44,277 nt of DNA from Clostridium sp. (lineage in GTDB: Bacteria; Bacillota; Clostridia; Lachnospirales; Lachnospiraceae), in NCBI GenBank assembly GCA_023664775.1, contig JAMPEW010000023.1, forward strand, positions 1 through 44,277, given 5' to 3'. The notes under the pieces are model-generated. The model worked only from the letters and a program-made list of their open reading frames with translations, ran no database searches and had not been told where the DNA came from. The stretch's first letter is position 1; the number at the start of each line of letters is the position of its first letter. Below are positions 16,399 through 24,162 of the stretch, in pieces. The translations under genes and the position numbers were made by a program.

Positions 16399-19300
16399 TT
16401 AACCTTCTATCAAAAACATTATATCATTTATTGTTTTTTCCGCAAGCTCTATCATTTCATCCTGTATCAGCATCTGTGATTTTAATGCAAAGCCCTGCTG
16501 TTTTCCTGTAATAAGCTTCAGACCTCCCTTATAGCGTTTCAGAAGCGCATCTATGCGTTCCGTTTTTACCGGCGCAGTTGGCAGCATAAAAAATTTCAGC
16601 TCACCTTGTATATATTTTACATCCGTAATGTATGCCTGCTTTGCCATGGATTTCAGGTATGCAATTTCCAGCAATCGAAGCAGCTCCTTAGGAGGCTCGC
16701 CAAATCTATCCTTTACCTCCTCTATGACAGCCTCGTTATCCTCGCGTCCGTCACAGCGTGAAATCCGCCTGTAAAGATCAAGCTTAACATATTCATTTTT
16801 AACATATGCGTCCGATATATATGCATCCACAGGAAGCTCAATTGCCGTTTCAAATTCCACCTCAGGCTCCTCTCCCGACAGTCTTTTTATGGCGTCATTC
16901 AGCATTTTACAGTAAAGGTCATACCCCACAGCCTCAATGTTGCCTGACTGCTCCTGTCCAAGCAGATTTCCAGCCCCGCGTATTTCCAAATCCTTCATGG
17001 AGATTTTGTAGCCTGAGCCAAGCTCCGTATATTCCCTGATTGCCTTGAGCCTTTTTTCTGCAACCTCCTTTATCATTTTATCCCGCTTGTACATCAAAAA
17101 GGCATAGGCGCTTCTGTTAGAACGTCCCACACGCCCCCTAAGCTGATAAAGCTGGGATAATCCGAATTTGTCGGCATCATGTATTATGATTGTGTTTACA
17201 TTTGGTATGTCAAGTCCGGTTTCAATAATGGTTGTAGACACAAGCACATCTATCTCCTTTTTGATAAACCGCCGCATAACGTCCTCAAGCTCCCGTTCGT
17301 TCATCTTGCCATGGGCAAATTCGATTTTGGCGTCAGGGAGAACAGACTTCAGGCTTGCAGTTATGTCCTCAATTGTATTTACCCTGTTGTACACATAATA
17401 AACCTGTCCTTCCCTATTAAGCTCCCTGTTGATTGCCTCCTTCACAAATTCCAAATCATATTCCATAATGTATGTCTGTATCGGCATTCTGTCTATCGGA
17501 GGCTCCTCCAAAAGACTTATATCACGAAGTCCCACAAGGCTCATGTGAAGCGTTCTCGGAATAGGCGTTGCCGTAAGTGTAAGCACATCAATATTCTTTT
17601 TCATCTGCTTTATTTTTTCCTTGTGCTTTACGCCAAACCGCTGTTCCTCATCTATTATAAGCAAACCAAGGCTTTTAAATTCCACATCCTTTGACAAAAG
17701 CCTGTGAGTGCCTATAATAATGTCAGCTTTTCCGCTTTTCATGTCTGCCAGTGTTTCCTTTATCTCCTTAGGCGTACAAAATCTTGAAAGCATCCGTATA
17801 TTAACAGGAAAATCCTTCATGCGGTCCCTAAATGTATCAAAGTGCTGCTCTGCAAGTATTGTCGTGGGAACAAGATAAGCCACCTGACGGTTATCTGACA
17901 CAGCCTTAAACGCAGCCCTTATGGCAACCTCCGTTTTTCCGAAGCCCACATCACCACATATCAGTCTGTCCATGATTTTATCACTTTCCATATCATGCTT
18001 TGTATCTTCAATTGCCCGCTGCTGGTCAATTGTTTCCTCATATGGGAAAAGCTCCTCAAATTCCTTCTGCCAAACAGTGTCCTCTGAATAACAAAAGCCC
18101 TTCAAGGTAGTACGTGCAGCATATAAATCCAGAAGCTCTCTGGCTATGTCATCCACATGCCCCTTTACCCTCTGTCTTACGGTTTTCCATTCAGAACCAC
18201 CCAATCGGTTCAGCTTAGGGCTTACGCCATCTTTTCCTGACAGCTTTCCAATAAGGCTTAGCTGCTCAATTGGCACAAAAAGCTTGCTGCCCTTTGCATA
18301 TTCCACACATATATAATCACGGAGCCTGCCCTCCGTCCTTACCTTTTCAATTCCTCTGTATATGCCTACTCCATGATTTTCGTGCACGACAAAATCACCC
18401 ACGGAAAGGTCTGCGAAGCTGTTTATTTTATCACCTGCATATTTCGGCGTCTTCCCACGCTTCTTAATCTCCTTGGCTGTAAATATATCGCCCTCGCTTA
18501 TTACGATAAGCCTGCTGTCAGGAATTTCAAAGCCTGTCTCCATACGTCCTACAGCTACGATTATCTCGCCTTTTTGCAATTCCTTCTCGCCCTTTTCGGA
18601 AAAATGTGCAGATATGTCGTTATCCCTTAAATTTGAAGCAATCCGTTTCGCCCTTGTCGCCGATGGCGAAAGGATGACAGCCCTGTAATCCTTCTTTTTG
18701 AAGCTCTGCAAATCCTTCATAAGAGCCTCGAAGCTGTTGTTATAATTAATCAGGCTCTTGCTTGAAAAGCCCACGGAGCCTCTCTCATTCCACAAGGGCT
18801 GTTTCACATACAAATCTGACAACAGCACAAGCTTTCGTGAAGCAAGCCTTGCCACAATGGTTTTTCCGTCATATATTACATTTGCCTGTGTCGGCAGCAC
18901 ATATCCACCTAAAAGCCTGCCCTCCATGGAGGCTGCAAATTCATTTGTATAAAGCCCAGCCTGTCTTGCCACACCCTCAGGCGAAACCACATAAATAAGC
19001 GTATCATCATCAAAATAATCGAGAAAGGAAACTGTTTCCCCGTAAAAATATTCAACCATGCTGTCAAGTCCCATCGTTGAATTAAACTCCTTCAGCTCCT
19101 CCTTTATATTCTCAACCATTTTTGTGAGCCTTGCATACTGCTCCGTCCTAAATTCTGCCTTAAGCTTTTCCGACTGCTTTTTATATTCAGCCGTAATCTG
19201 TTTCAGTCCTTTATTTATCCGCTCATCAGTAAGTATCATCTCGCTTGACGGATAAATGCATATATCATTAAGCTCCTCCACGGAGCGCTGACTCTCCACA

Positions 19301-19914
19301 TCAAAGCTTCTTATGGACTCAATATCATCTCCCCAAAGCTCAATACGATAAGGACACTCCTCAGTAAGTGGGTATATGTCAATAATACCTCCCCGAACTG
19401 AAAACTGCCCTGGTAATTCCACCATTGTTACCTTTTCATATCCAAGCGTCGTAAGCGTGCCGGAAAGCTCCCTTGTATCAAGAGTTCCTCCCTTACTAAG
19501 GGCAAGCTTATGATTTGAAAACTCCTCAAGAGGAGGAAGCTTATCCATAAGCCCCTCAATGGTAGTAATAATTGTTGAGGGCTCCTGTAAGGCAAGCCTC
19601 TTAAAAATGTTAATGCGGTTTTTCACTGTAGTGTTATTATGTATGTCCGCATAATAAAACAACAAATCCTTCGCCGTATAATAAAAAACATTTTTGTCAT
19701 AAAAGCTGTATTCCTTCACCATGTCCCTTGCCGTTTTTTCGTCAGGAACAACAACAAGACGAATAGGACCTGTCCCTCCTACCGTCTCCATCAAAAGAGG
19801 ATGAACGGTATGGTCAAGTCCCCACACATGAACCGGAAGCAAGCCTTTATCCATACACTCCTTCAGCTTTACAAAGCTTGGATTTTCCTCAAATGCCGCA
19901 ATCATTGCCTGCAT
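16399..19914 (-). CDS. mfd: transcription-repair coupling factor
   Basis: A 1171-aa DNA translocase that removes RNA polymerase stalled at lesions and recruits UvrA. Domains in order: UvrB-like N-terminal region (about 1-350), the RNA polymerase interaction domain (about 480-590, [17 protein letters not shown]), and superfamily II helicase lobes with Walker [16 protein letters not shown] box ([11 protein letters not shown]), TATPIPRTL and [15 protein letters not shown]-terminal domain that masks the UvrA-binding face follows (about 1020-1171). Full length for the family (about 1150). It starts 28 bp after pth, the classic pth-mfd pairing of Firmicutes. Confidence 0.97.
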   Translation of the reverse strand: MQAMIAAFEENPSFVKLKECMDKGLLPVHVWGLDHTVHPLLMETVGGTGPIRLVVVPDEKTARDMVKEYSFYDKNVFYYTAKDLLFYYADIHNNTTVKNRINIFKRLALQEPSTIITTIEGLMDKLPPLEEFSNHKLALSKGGTLDTRELSGTLTTLGYEKVTMVELPGQFSVRGGIIDIYPLTEECPYRIELWGDDIESIRSFDVESQRSVEELNDICIYPSSEMILTDERINKGLKQITAEYKKQSEKLKAEFRTEQYARLTKMVENIKEELKEFNSTMGLDSMVEYFYGETVSFLDYFDDDTLIYVVSPEGVARQAGLYTNEFAASMEGRLLGGYVLPTQANVIYDGKTIVARLASRKLVLLSDLYVKQPLWNERGSVGFSSKSLINYNNSFEALMKDLQSFKKKDYRAVILSPSATRAKRIASNLRDNDISAHFSEKGEKELQKGEIIVAVGRMETGFEIPDSRLIVISEGDIFTAKEIKKRGKTPKYAGDKINSFADLSVGDFVVHENHGVGIYRGIEKVRTEGRLRDYICVEYAKGSKLFVPIEQLSLIGKLSGKDGVSPKLNRLGGSEWKTVRQRVKGHVDDIARELLDLYAARTTLKGFCYSEDTVWQKEFEELFPYEETIDQQRAIEDTKHDMESDKIMDRLICGDVGFGKTEVAIRAAFKAVSDNRQVAYLVPTTILAEQHFDTFRDRMKDFPVNIRMLSRFCTPKEIKETLADMKSGKADIIIGTHRLLSKDVEFKSLGLLIIDEEQRFGVKHKEKIKQMKKNIDVLTLTATPIPRTLHMSLVGLRDISLLEEPPIDRMPIQTYIMEYDLEFVKEAINRELNREGQVYYVYNRVNTIEDITASLKSVLPDAKIEFAHGKMNERELEDVMRRFIKKEIDVLVSTTIIETGLDIPNVNTIIIHDADKFGLSQLYQLRGRVGRSNRSAYAFLMYKRDKMIKEVAEKRLKAIREYTELGSGYKISMKDLEIRGAGNLLGQEQSGNIEAVGYDLYCKMLNDAIKRLSGEEPEVEFETAIELPVDAYISDAYVKNEYVKLDLYRRISRCDGREDNEAVIEEVKDRFGEPPKELLRLLEIAYLKSMAKQAYITDVKYIQGELKFFMLPTAPVKTERIDALLKRYKGGLKLITGKQQGFALKSQMLIQDEMIELAEKTINDIMFLIEG

Positions 19915-19941
19915 AATAAAGAACCTCCGTCTACTTATTAT

Positions 19942-20499
19942 TTAATTAAATTTATTCATGGCTACATCCATACCGTCAGTTAAAATGCAGGAAACAGCCT
20001 TAGCTGCCAGCACAGCGCTTTCCCTGATTATCGGCTGCTCCTCCTTGGAAAATCTGCCAAGCACGTAATCAGCCAAATCCATATTCTTAGGCTTTTCGCC
20101 TATTCCAACTTTAATTCGGGGAAATTCCTCCGTCCCTAAATGGCTTATAATGCTTTTTATGCCATTGTGGCCTCCTGCGCTTCCCTTTTTCCTAAGCCGC
20201 AGCCGCCCAACCGAAAGGCTTACATCATCATATATTACAATAATATCCTCATTGTCACATTTATAATAATCCTTAAGCTCCCTTACACTTTCGCCGCTTA
20301 AATTCATATACGTCACAGGCATGGCAAGAATGACCTTTTCCCCATCAATCATGCCCTTTCCAATCAATGCTTTGTGCTTTTTTGTGTCCACACTAATATC
20401 ATACGCATCAGAAAGTGCATATATAACTGAAAAGCCAACATTATGCCTTGTGCCCTCATACTCTCTCGTAGGATTGCCAAGACCAACTATTATCTTCAT
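19942..20499 (-). CDS. pth: peptidyl-tRNA hydrolase
   Basis: A 185-aa enzyme that releases tRNA from prematurely dropped peptidyl-tRNA. Conserved elements: VGLGNPTREYEGTRHNVGF with the catalytic His (about H20), MTYMNLSGE with the substrate-binding Asn, IYDDVSL with the Asp that orients the His, and GSAGGHNGIKS. Length and motifs are typical. It starts 5 bp after the uridyltransferase gene and precedes mfd. Confidence 0.97.
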   Translation of the reverse strand: MKIIVGLGNPTREYEGTRHNVGFSVIYALSDAYDISVDTKKHKALIGKGMIDGEKVILAMPVTYMNLSGESVRELKDYYKCDNEDIIVIYDDVSLSVGRLRLRKKGSAGGHNGIKSIISHLGTEEFPRIKVGIGEKPKNMDLADYVLGRFSKEEQPIIRESAVLAAKAVSCILTDGMDVAMNKFN

Positions 20500-20504
20500 G
20501 GAAA

Positions 20505-21245
20505 TTAAAACCCTCTTTTTTTCATTATTTCCTCAGCCTCTTTTAGCTGCTCATTTGTATTGACGCCCTTTATCTCGTCTATTCTATCCGCATCAATCAG
20601 CTTGGCTGAAACCTTAAGCCCAATTTTTTTAATCAGGGCGATTGTATCAGTCAGATAATATTCCCCTTGAGAATTTTCATTGCTTAAAAGCTCAAGGCTT
20701 GCAGCAAGCGCCTCTGAATTGTAAATGTACATGCCTGAATTTATCTCATTGATGCTTCGTTGCTCATCATCAGCGTCTTTTTGCTCAATAATCTCCTGAA
20801 ACACGCCATTTTCGTCCCTTACAATTCTTCCATAGCCTGTCGGGTCGTCAACCCTCGCAGAAAGCACTGTAACTCCGTTTGCCCGTCTCCTATGCTCCTC
20901 AAGAAGCCCCGTCAACGTCTCTCCCGTAATAAGCGGAGTGTCGCCGCACAAGACGATTGTGTCTCCCTCCGTACCAATAAAATCCCTTGCGCATTTTACG
21001 GCATGTCCCGTTCCAAGCTGCTCGGTCTGCTCCACATAGTCAACGATGTCATATATGGCATCCTTTACCTCCTTCGCCTTGTAGCCAACAACAACGCAGA
21101 CGTCAAGCGCTCCCGCATCCTTAACAGCCTTAATTACATAATGCACCATCGGCTGTCCCATGCATTTGTGTATTACCTTCGGCAAATCCGAGTTCATTCT
21201 TGTTCCTTTGCCTGCTGCAAGTATTACAGCATTTAACTTACCCAT
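20505..21245 (-). CDS. UDP-N-acetylglucosamine pyrophosphorylase, GlmU N-terminal domain only
   Basis: A 246-aa nucleotidyltransferase equal to the uridyltransferase half of GlmU. It shows LNAVILAAGKGTRMNSDLPK (UTP-binding Rossmann loop with the KVIH segment), the EQTEQLGTGHAV uridine-binding segment, the metal-binding LCGDTPL, and the NEINSGMYIY sugar-binding region. Bifunctional GlmU is about 450 aa and ends in a left-handed beta-helix acetyltransferase; here the gene stops at residue 246 with no frameshift seen in the following bases, so acetylation of glucosamine-1-phosphate must be done elsewhere. The start at 21245 has GAGGA 5 nt upstream; an ATG at 21257 is possible. It makes UDP-GlcNAc for the cell wall. 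Confidence 0.85.
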   Translation of the reverse strand: MGKLNAVILAAGKGTRMNSDLPKVIHKCMGQPMVHYVIKAVKDAGALDVCVVVGYKAKEVKDAIYDIVDYVEQTEQLGTGHAVKCARDFIGTEGDTIVLCGDTPLITGETLTGLLEEHRRRANGVTVLSARVDDPTGYGRIVRDENGVFQEIIEQKDADDEQRSINEINSGMYIYNSEALAASLELLSNENSQGEYYLTDTIALIKKIGLKVSAKLIDADRIDEIKGVNTNEQLKEAEEIMKKRGF

Positions 21246-21262
21246 AACAATCCTCATCTTTC

Positions 21263-22207
21263 TTAATCAGAATTTTCTATATTTTCTTCCTCAGCCTTAA
21301 ACCCACGCCATGTATTAAGGCTCGCCTCAAGCTCATCAACCACTTTGGCAGCCTCAGCCTCACTATATATATGATTCAAATATATTGTGCCGTCCTTAAT
21401 CTGATTATTTATTTTTACAATATCATATAGCGTATTATTGTTGTATAAGAAAAAAATTAACGGCTCGCCAGTCACACGGCCCGTAGCTTCATATATGGCT
21501 GCAGTCCCCTCCTCGTTGAGCAATATGGCTGCCCCGTACAGCTCGTCAGCTTCGGCGTCAGTCTGCGTCGCATCTGCCGCTTCAACCTCCCCTGCTGGAA
21601 CAATTACAAAATCCTGTATCATATCCGTTGTAATAATTCGGGCATCCTTACTGTCATGCAGTCTCGGTCCCATATCAAACCGTCTTCCATAGCCCTCTGC
21701 CTGAAGCCGCTCTATGCTGCCTGTATAAACAAAGCATTCCTCCCTGACAATGTTATATACAAGGTCATACACCCTTAAAAAGCTTCGGTTTGAGGGGCTA
21801 AGTCCGCCTGATTTGTGCTCACCGTCATCAGCATATATGGTAAAGCTTTTTATCGTTCCCTCCTGAAGATCCCTGTTTCCTACATTTTCATTCAGATTAA
21901 GGGCATCATTTTCCTCTATCGCCCTTTTTATTTCCTCAAGCTCCACCTCTGTTATCTGCATCGTTGTCCGCCCACATTCCACATCGCTGTACCAGTAATC
22001 AAAATCATCGGCATAAAACTCCACCGTGCAGTCATTATACACACATATATGCAGTGTGTAAAGCTTGTAGCTGTCCACCATTCCCAAGGGTCTTGACGTA
22101 ATTTCAATCAGCTTTTCCTGATTAAGCGAGGGAGGCTCCTTCTCGCCGCAGGAACAAAGGCTGATACAAAACAACATAATTATTATTAAACATAATATAC
22201 GCTTCAT
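21263..22207 (-). CDS. lipoprotein of unknown function
   Basis: A 314-aa predicted lipoprotein with signal MKRILCLIIIMLFCISLCSC (lipidated Cys20). I do not recognise a named domain. The body is acidic, with a beta-rich stretch holding CTVEFYADDFDYWYSD and SFTIYADDGEHKSGG and a C-terminal acidic helix. The start at 22207 has GGAG 5 nt upstream; the earlier ATG at 22240 would break the signal peptide. It is the first gene of the operon with the uridyltransferase, pth, mfd and the parvulin lipoprotein. Position suggests an envelope role, but this is inference. Confidence 0.75.
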   Translation of the reverse strand: MKRILCLIIIMLFCISLCSCGEKEPPSLNQEKLIEITSRPLGMVDSYKLYTLHICVYNDCTVEFYADDFDYWYSDVECGRTTMQITEVELEEIKRAIEENDALNLNENVGNRDLQEGTIKSFTIYADDGEHKSGGLSPSNRSFLRVYDLVYNIVREECFVYTGSIERLQAEGYGRRFDMGPRLHDSKDARIITTDMIQDFVIVPAGEVEAADATQTDAEADELYGAAILLNEEGTAAIYEATGRVTGEPLIFFLYNNNTLYDIVKINNQIKDGTIYLNHIYSEAEAAKVVDELEASLNTWRGFKAEEENIENSD

Positions 22208-22245
22208 AATCTCTCCAAAAATAATATATGGCATACCCAACGGCT

Positions 22246-22274
22246 ATTGTACCAAATTATGGAATATTTTTCCA
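22246..22274 (-). promoter_or_regulatory. likely promoter of the lipoprotein-pth-mfd operon
   Basis: On the minus strand TGGAAA (22274-22269), a 17-bp spacer and TACAAT (22251-22246) lie 38 bp before the ATG at 22207. The -35 is weak. It starts immediately after the U-run of the small-RNA terminator. Confidence 0.5.
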
Positions 22275-22278
22275 CCAC

Positions 22279-22371
22279 AAAAAAGAAGACCGCCGTAATA
22301 ATTTTACGACGGCCCTCCCGTGAGAAAGGAGTTAATCTATATCATGTCCATAGCGAGTTAGCTGTTTCTAA
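22279..22371 (-). ncRNA. candidate DtxR-box-controlled small RNA (about 93 nt)
   Basis: A complete small transcription unit with no ORF longer than a few codons. It has a strong minus-strand promoter (22405-22377), a 16-bp GTTAG-N6-CTAAC palindrome over the start site, about 45 nt of unstructured RNA with the C-rich stretch CTCCTTTCTC (22331-22322) complementary to ribosome-binding sites, and a terminator stem (22313-22289) with U-run. The gene next door encodes a DtxR-family repressor and the same box sits at feoA. By analogy with RyhB and FsrA, it could be an iron-sparing RNA that blocks translation. Existence is well supported by signals; function is inference. Confidence 0.65.
22289..22313 (-). 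terminator. terminator of the candidate small RNA
   Basis: On the minus strand GCCGTCGTAA (22313-22304), loop AATTA and TTACGGCGGT (22298-22289) form a 10-bp stem with two G-U pairs. CTTCTTTTTT follows to 22279. Confidence 0.85.
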
Positions 22372-22372
22372 C
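22357..22372. promoter_or_regulatory. palindromic operator, probable DtxR-family box
   Basis: GTTAG-CTGTTT-CTAAC, 16 bp with perfect 5-bp arms. It begins 4 bp after the -10 of the minus-strand small-RNA promoter and so covers the start site. The same arms and spacing recur at 26605-26620 before feoA. Confidence 0.7.
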
Positions 22373-22376
22373 TAGA

Positions 22377-22405
22377 ATAATACACCTTGTTTTATTGAAT
22401 GTCAA
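22377..22405 (-). promoter_or_regulatory. promoter of the candidate small RNA
   Basis: On the minus strand a consensus TTGACA (22405-22400), a 17-bp spacer and TATTAT (22382-22377). This is among the strongest promoters in the window, yet no protein gene begins for 170 bp. Confidence 0.85.
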
Positions 22406-22495
22406 CATTTTTTTGTTATGTTTTTTACCTATGTTTTTTAATATTGTTTTTACATTTTTCTCACTTTGTTTTTATTTTTTCCTCACTTTACTTCA

Positions 22496-22524
22496 TTGAA
22501 GTTTATAATCATTTATGCTATAAT
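22496..22524 (+). promoter_or_regulatory. promoter of the DtxR-family gene
   Basis: TTGAAG (22496-22501), a 17-bp spacer and TATAAT (22519-22524) lie 57 bp before the ATG at 22581. I see no GTTAG-N6-CTAAC box at this promoter. Confidence 0.75.
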
Positions 22525-22580
22525 ATTTCAAAATAAATGTCATGGTATTTTAGCCGGCGTTATGGAAAGAAGGTTTTTTT

Positions 22581-22946
22581 ATGGTAATACGTGAGTCTGC
22601 CGAGGACTATCTTGAAACAATTTTAGTATTAAACCGGAGGATGTCCCATGTGCGTTCCATCGACATTGCCCAAGAGCTTTCTTTTTCCAAGCCAAGCGTA
22701 AGTGTCGCCATGAAGAATTTAAGGGAGAACCATTATATTACCGTGGACGGAAATGGTTATATCAATTTGACGGAAAGTGGCATGGAGATTGCAAATAAAA
22801 TTTATGAACGGCATGTTTTTCTGACAGAGTGGCTTTCCTCTATCGGTGTTGACAAAAAGATTGCTGCGGAGGATGCCTGCCGTATTGAGCATGTAATCAG
22901 CCCCGAAAGCTTTTCCGCAATCAAAAAATATATTGCAGACCATTAA
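22581..22946 (+). CDS. DtxR/MntR-family metal-dependent transcriptional repressor
   Basis: A 121-aa regulator: winged helix (about residues 5-64) and a metal-binding dimerisation domain (about 65-121). It lacks the C-terminal SH3-like domain of DtxR, as MntR does. Likely metal ligands by alignment in mind: D9, E12, H78, C100, E103 and H104. D9 is MntR-like, while C100 in DACRIEHVIS matches the cysteine of iron-sensing DtxR/IdeR. Together with the feo genes and the two shared palindromes nearby this favours iron control, but manganese cannot be excluded. The ribosome site AGAAGG is 8 nt before the ATG. Confidence 0.9.
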   Translation: MVIRESAEDYLETILVLNRRMSHVRSIDIAQELSFSKPSVSVAMKNLRENHYITVDGNGYINLTESGMEIANKIYERHVFLTEWLSSIGVDKKIAAEDACRIEHVISPESFSAIKKYIADH

Positions 22947-22978
22947 AAAAGCTGTCGCACACATCTTAGTGCGACAGC
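22945..22978 (-). terminator. terminator between the regulator and the 162-aa gene
   Basis: A perfect 10-bp stem GCTGTCGCAC/GTGCGACAGC (22951-22960 and 22969-22978) with an 8-nt loop. The U-run lies on the minus-strand side (22950-22945), so it mainly ends the leftward transcript of 23017-23505. Confidence 0.8.
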
Positions 22979-23016
22979 CTCACCGATATAAAACATTAAC
23001 CATTTTATACCCATGA

Positions 23017-23505
23017 CTATTTTTCATAAAAAACCAAGCACTGGCCATCATCAGAATAGGCTGCAAACTTATCAAATTGCGGGGTGACAACATAAAACTC
23101 CTCCAGCAATTCATCGACTTCATTAAGTACATCAATTATACTATCTATGTATCCTTCATAAACCCAGCCATCGAGAATTAAATAAATCTTCTTATTCCAG
23201 TCATAAGATAGCCGTTCTTTTATTTTTGCAAGCATACACTTCCAACCAATCATTTCACTGACACGATCCATGACCTTCAAATCCTGCCTAACATGCAGCC
23301 AGCAATACCTTACGTCAGCTTTGGGATACTTCTTATAACCTGTAAATGCATAATAAAATCCATTTATAATCTTTTGATATTTTGTCTTTGAACATTCAAA
23401 AAACCGTTTTCTGTCAACTGATTTTTCCTTTATAATTTCTTCTATTTCAGTCCGAATCCAGTATTTCACAGGCTTATCTTTTAAATGCGCTCTCCAATCC
23501 TCCAT
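23017..23505 (-). CDS. protein of unknown function (162 aa)
   Basis: A soluble 162-aa protein that I do not recognise. It is rich in aromatic residues (WLHVRQDLK, MIGWKCML, KIYLILDGWVYEGY) and has no signal peptide, membrane helix or metal motif. The second half looks alternating alpha/beta and ends in a conserved-looking VVTPQFDKFAAYSDDGQCLVFYEK. It may be an immunity-type or stand-alone effector-like protein, but nothing in the neighbourhood fixes this. It is monocistronic between the regulator and the feo operon and has a strong terminator. The start ATG at 23505 has only a weak site upstream. Confidence 0.65.
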   Translation of the reverse strand: MEDWRAHLKDKPVKYWIRTEIEEIIKEKSVDRKRFFECSKTKYQKIINGFYYAFTGYKKYPKADVRYCWLHVRQDLKVMDRVSEMIGWKCMLAKIKERLSYDWNKKIYLILDGWVYEGYIDSIIDVLNEVDELLEEFYVVTPQFDKFAAYSDDGQCLVFYEK

Positions 23506-23606
23506 TTTTCACCTACCTGATACTGATTTGTCACTGTCAACGACATTGAAATCATAGCATATAACCGACCGGATCGCAATGATATATCCTGCGCTTTTTG
23601 ACTACT

Positions 23607-23951
23607 TTATCTTTTTATTGTGTACCCTACATTTCCCACACGGGATATTATTACATCATCACTGACCTTTTCGGCATAAGAAACCGTGAGTACTCCCTTT
23701 TTAAGATTCACCTTTCCCGAAACGCCCTTTATGTCATTAACAGCTTCCTCAACCCTGTTTCTGCAATGCTCACAATGCATTCCTTCAACCTGAAAGGACT
23801 TTCTGTCAATAATATTGGAAAGCTTCTTTTTTGTCCTATAGCTGCCTCCGCCTCCACAGCATCCGCCTTTTCCCTTAAAATGCCTGACTGAGGAAATGAC
23901 ACCGCCGCTTATGGCAATTACAACGATAACAATGATAATAACATTTTCCAT
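23607..23951 (-). CDS. membrane-anchored heavy-metal-associated (HMA) domain protein
   Basis: A 114-aa protein: N-terminal membrane helix (about 3-20), a KGKGGCCGGGGS linker with paired cysteines, and an HMA domain (about 50-114) with the metal-binding motif GMHCEHC. HMA domains bind soft metals such as Cu(I). It is the last gene of the feo operon (34 bp after the 57-aa gene, AGGAGG 6 nt before the ATG), so it may serve metal handling beside FeoB. Whether it binds iron, copper or another metal is not shown. Confidence 0.85.
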   Translation of the reverse strand: MENVIIIVIVVIAISGGVISSVRHFKGKGGCCGGGGSYRTKKKLSNIIDRKSFQVEGMHCEHCRNRVEEAVNDIKGVSGKVNLKKGVLTVSYAEKVSDDVIISRVGNVGYTIKR

Positions 23952-23985
23952 GTTAAGCCTCCTGCATCAAATACAGCCACAGCAT

Positions 23986-24159
23986 TTAGAAATTATCCTT
24001 ATGGCAGCCATCGCTGCCACAACCGTTCTTTCTGTTTGCACACTGCTTTGCGTAAGGACATCCGATACAGGTTTCCCCACGTTTTTTTGCCTTGTATAAA
24101 TAATATATAATTCCCAAAACAATTGCTAAAACAATCGCAATAATTATAATATTTTCCAT
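23986..24159 (-). CDS. FeoB-associated Cys-rich membrane protein (57 aa)
   Basis: A small gene read from ATG 24159 to TAA 23986. The product has an N-terminal membrane helix (residues 4-22), basic residues KAKKRG after it, and a cysteine-rich tail with TCIGCPYAKQC (Cys31, 34 and 40) and GCGSDGC (Cys47, 52). This matches the FeoB-associated Cys-rich membrane protein family found after feoB in many Firmicutes, thought to assist FeoB perhaps in the place of FeoC. It starts 3 bp after the feoB stop, so translation is coupled. Confidence 0.9.
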   Translation of the reverse strand: MENIIIIAIVLAIVLGIIYYLYKAKKRGETCIGCPYAKQCANRKNGCGSDGCHKDNF

Positions 24160-24162
24160 ACC

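Noticed and set aside
22321-22361. A + strand AAAGGAG followed 12 nt later by a five-codon frame (MSIAS).
   Set aside because: The opposite strand has a full promoter and terminator, and the CTCCTTT complement of this site fits an antisense-acting RNA better. A leader peptide is not excluded.
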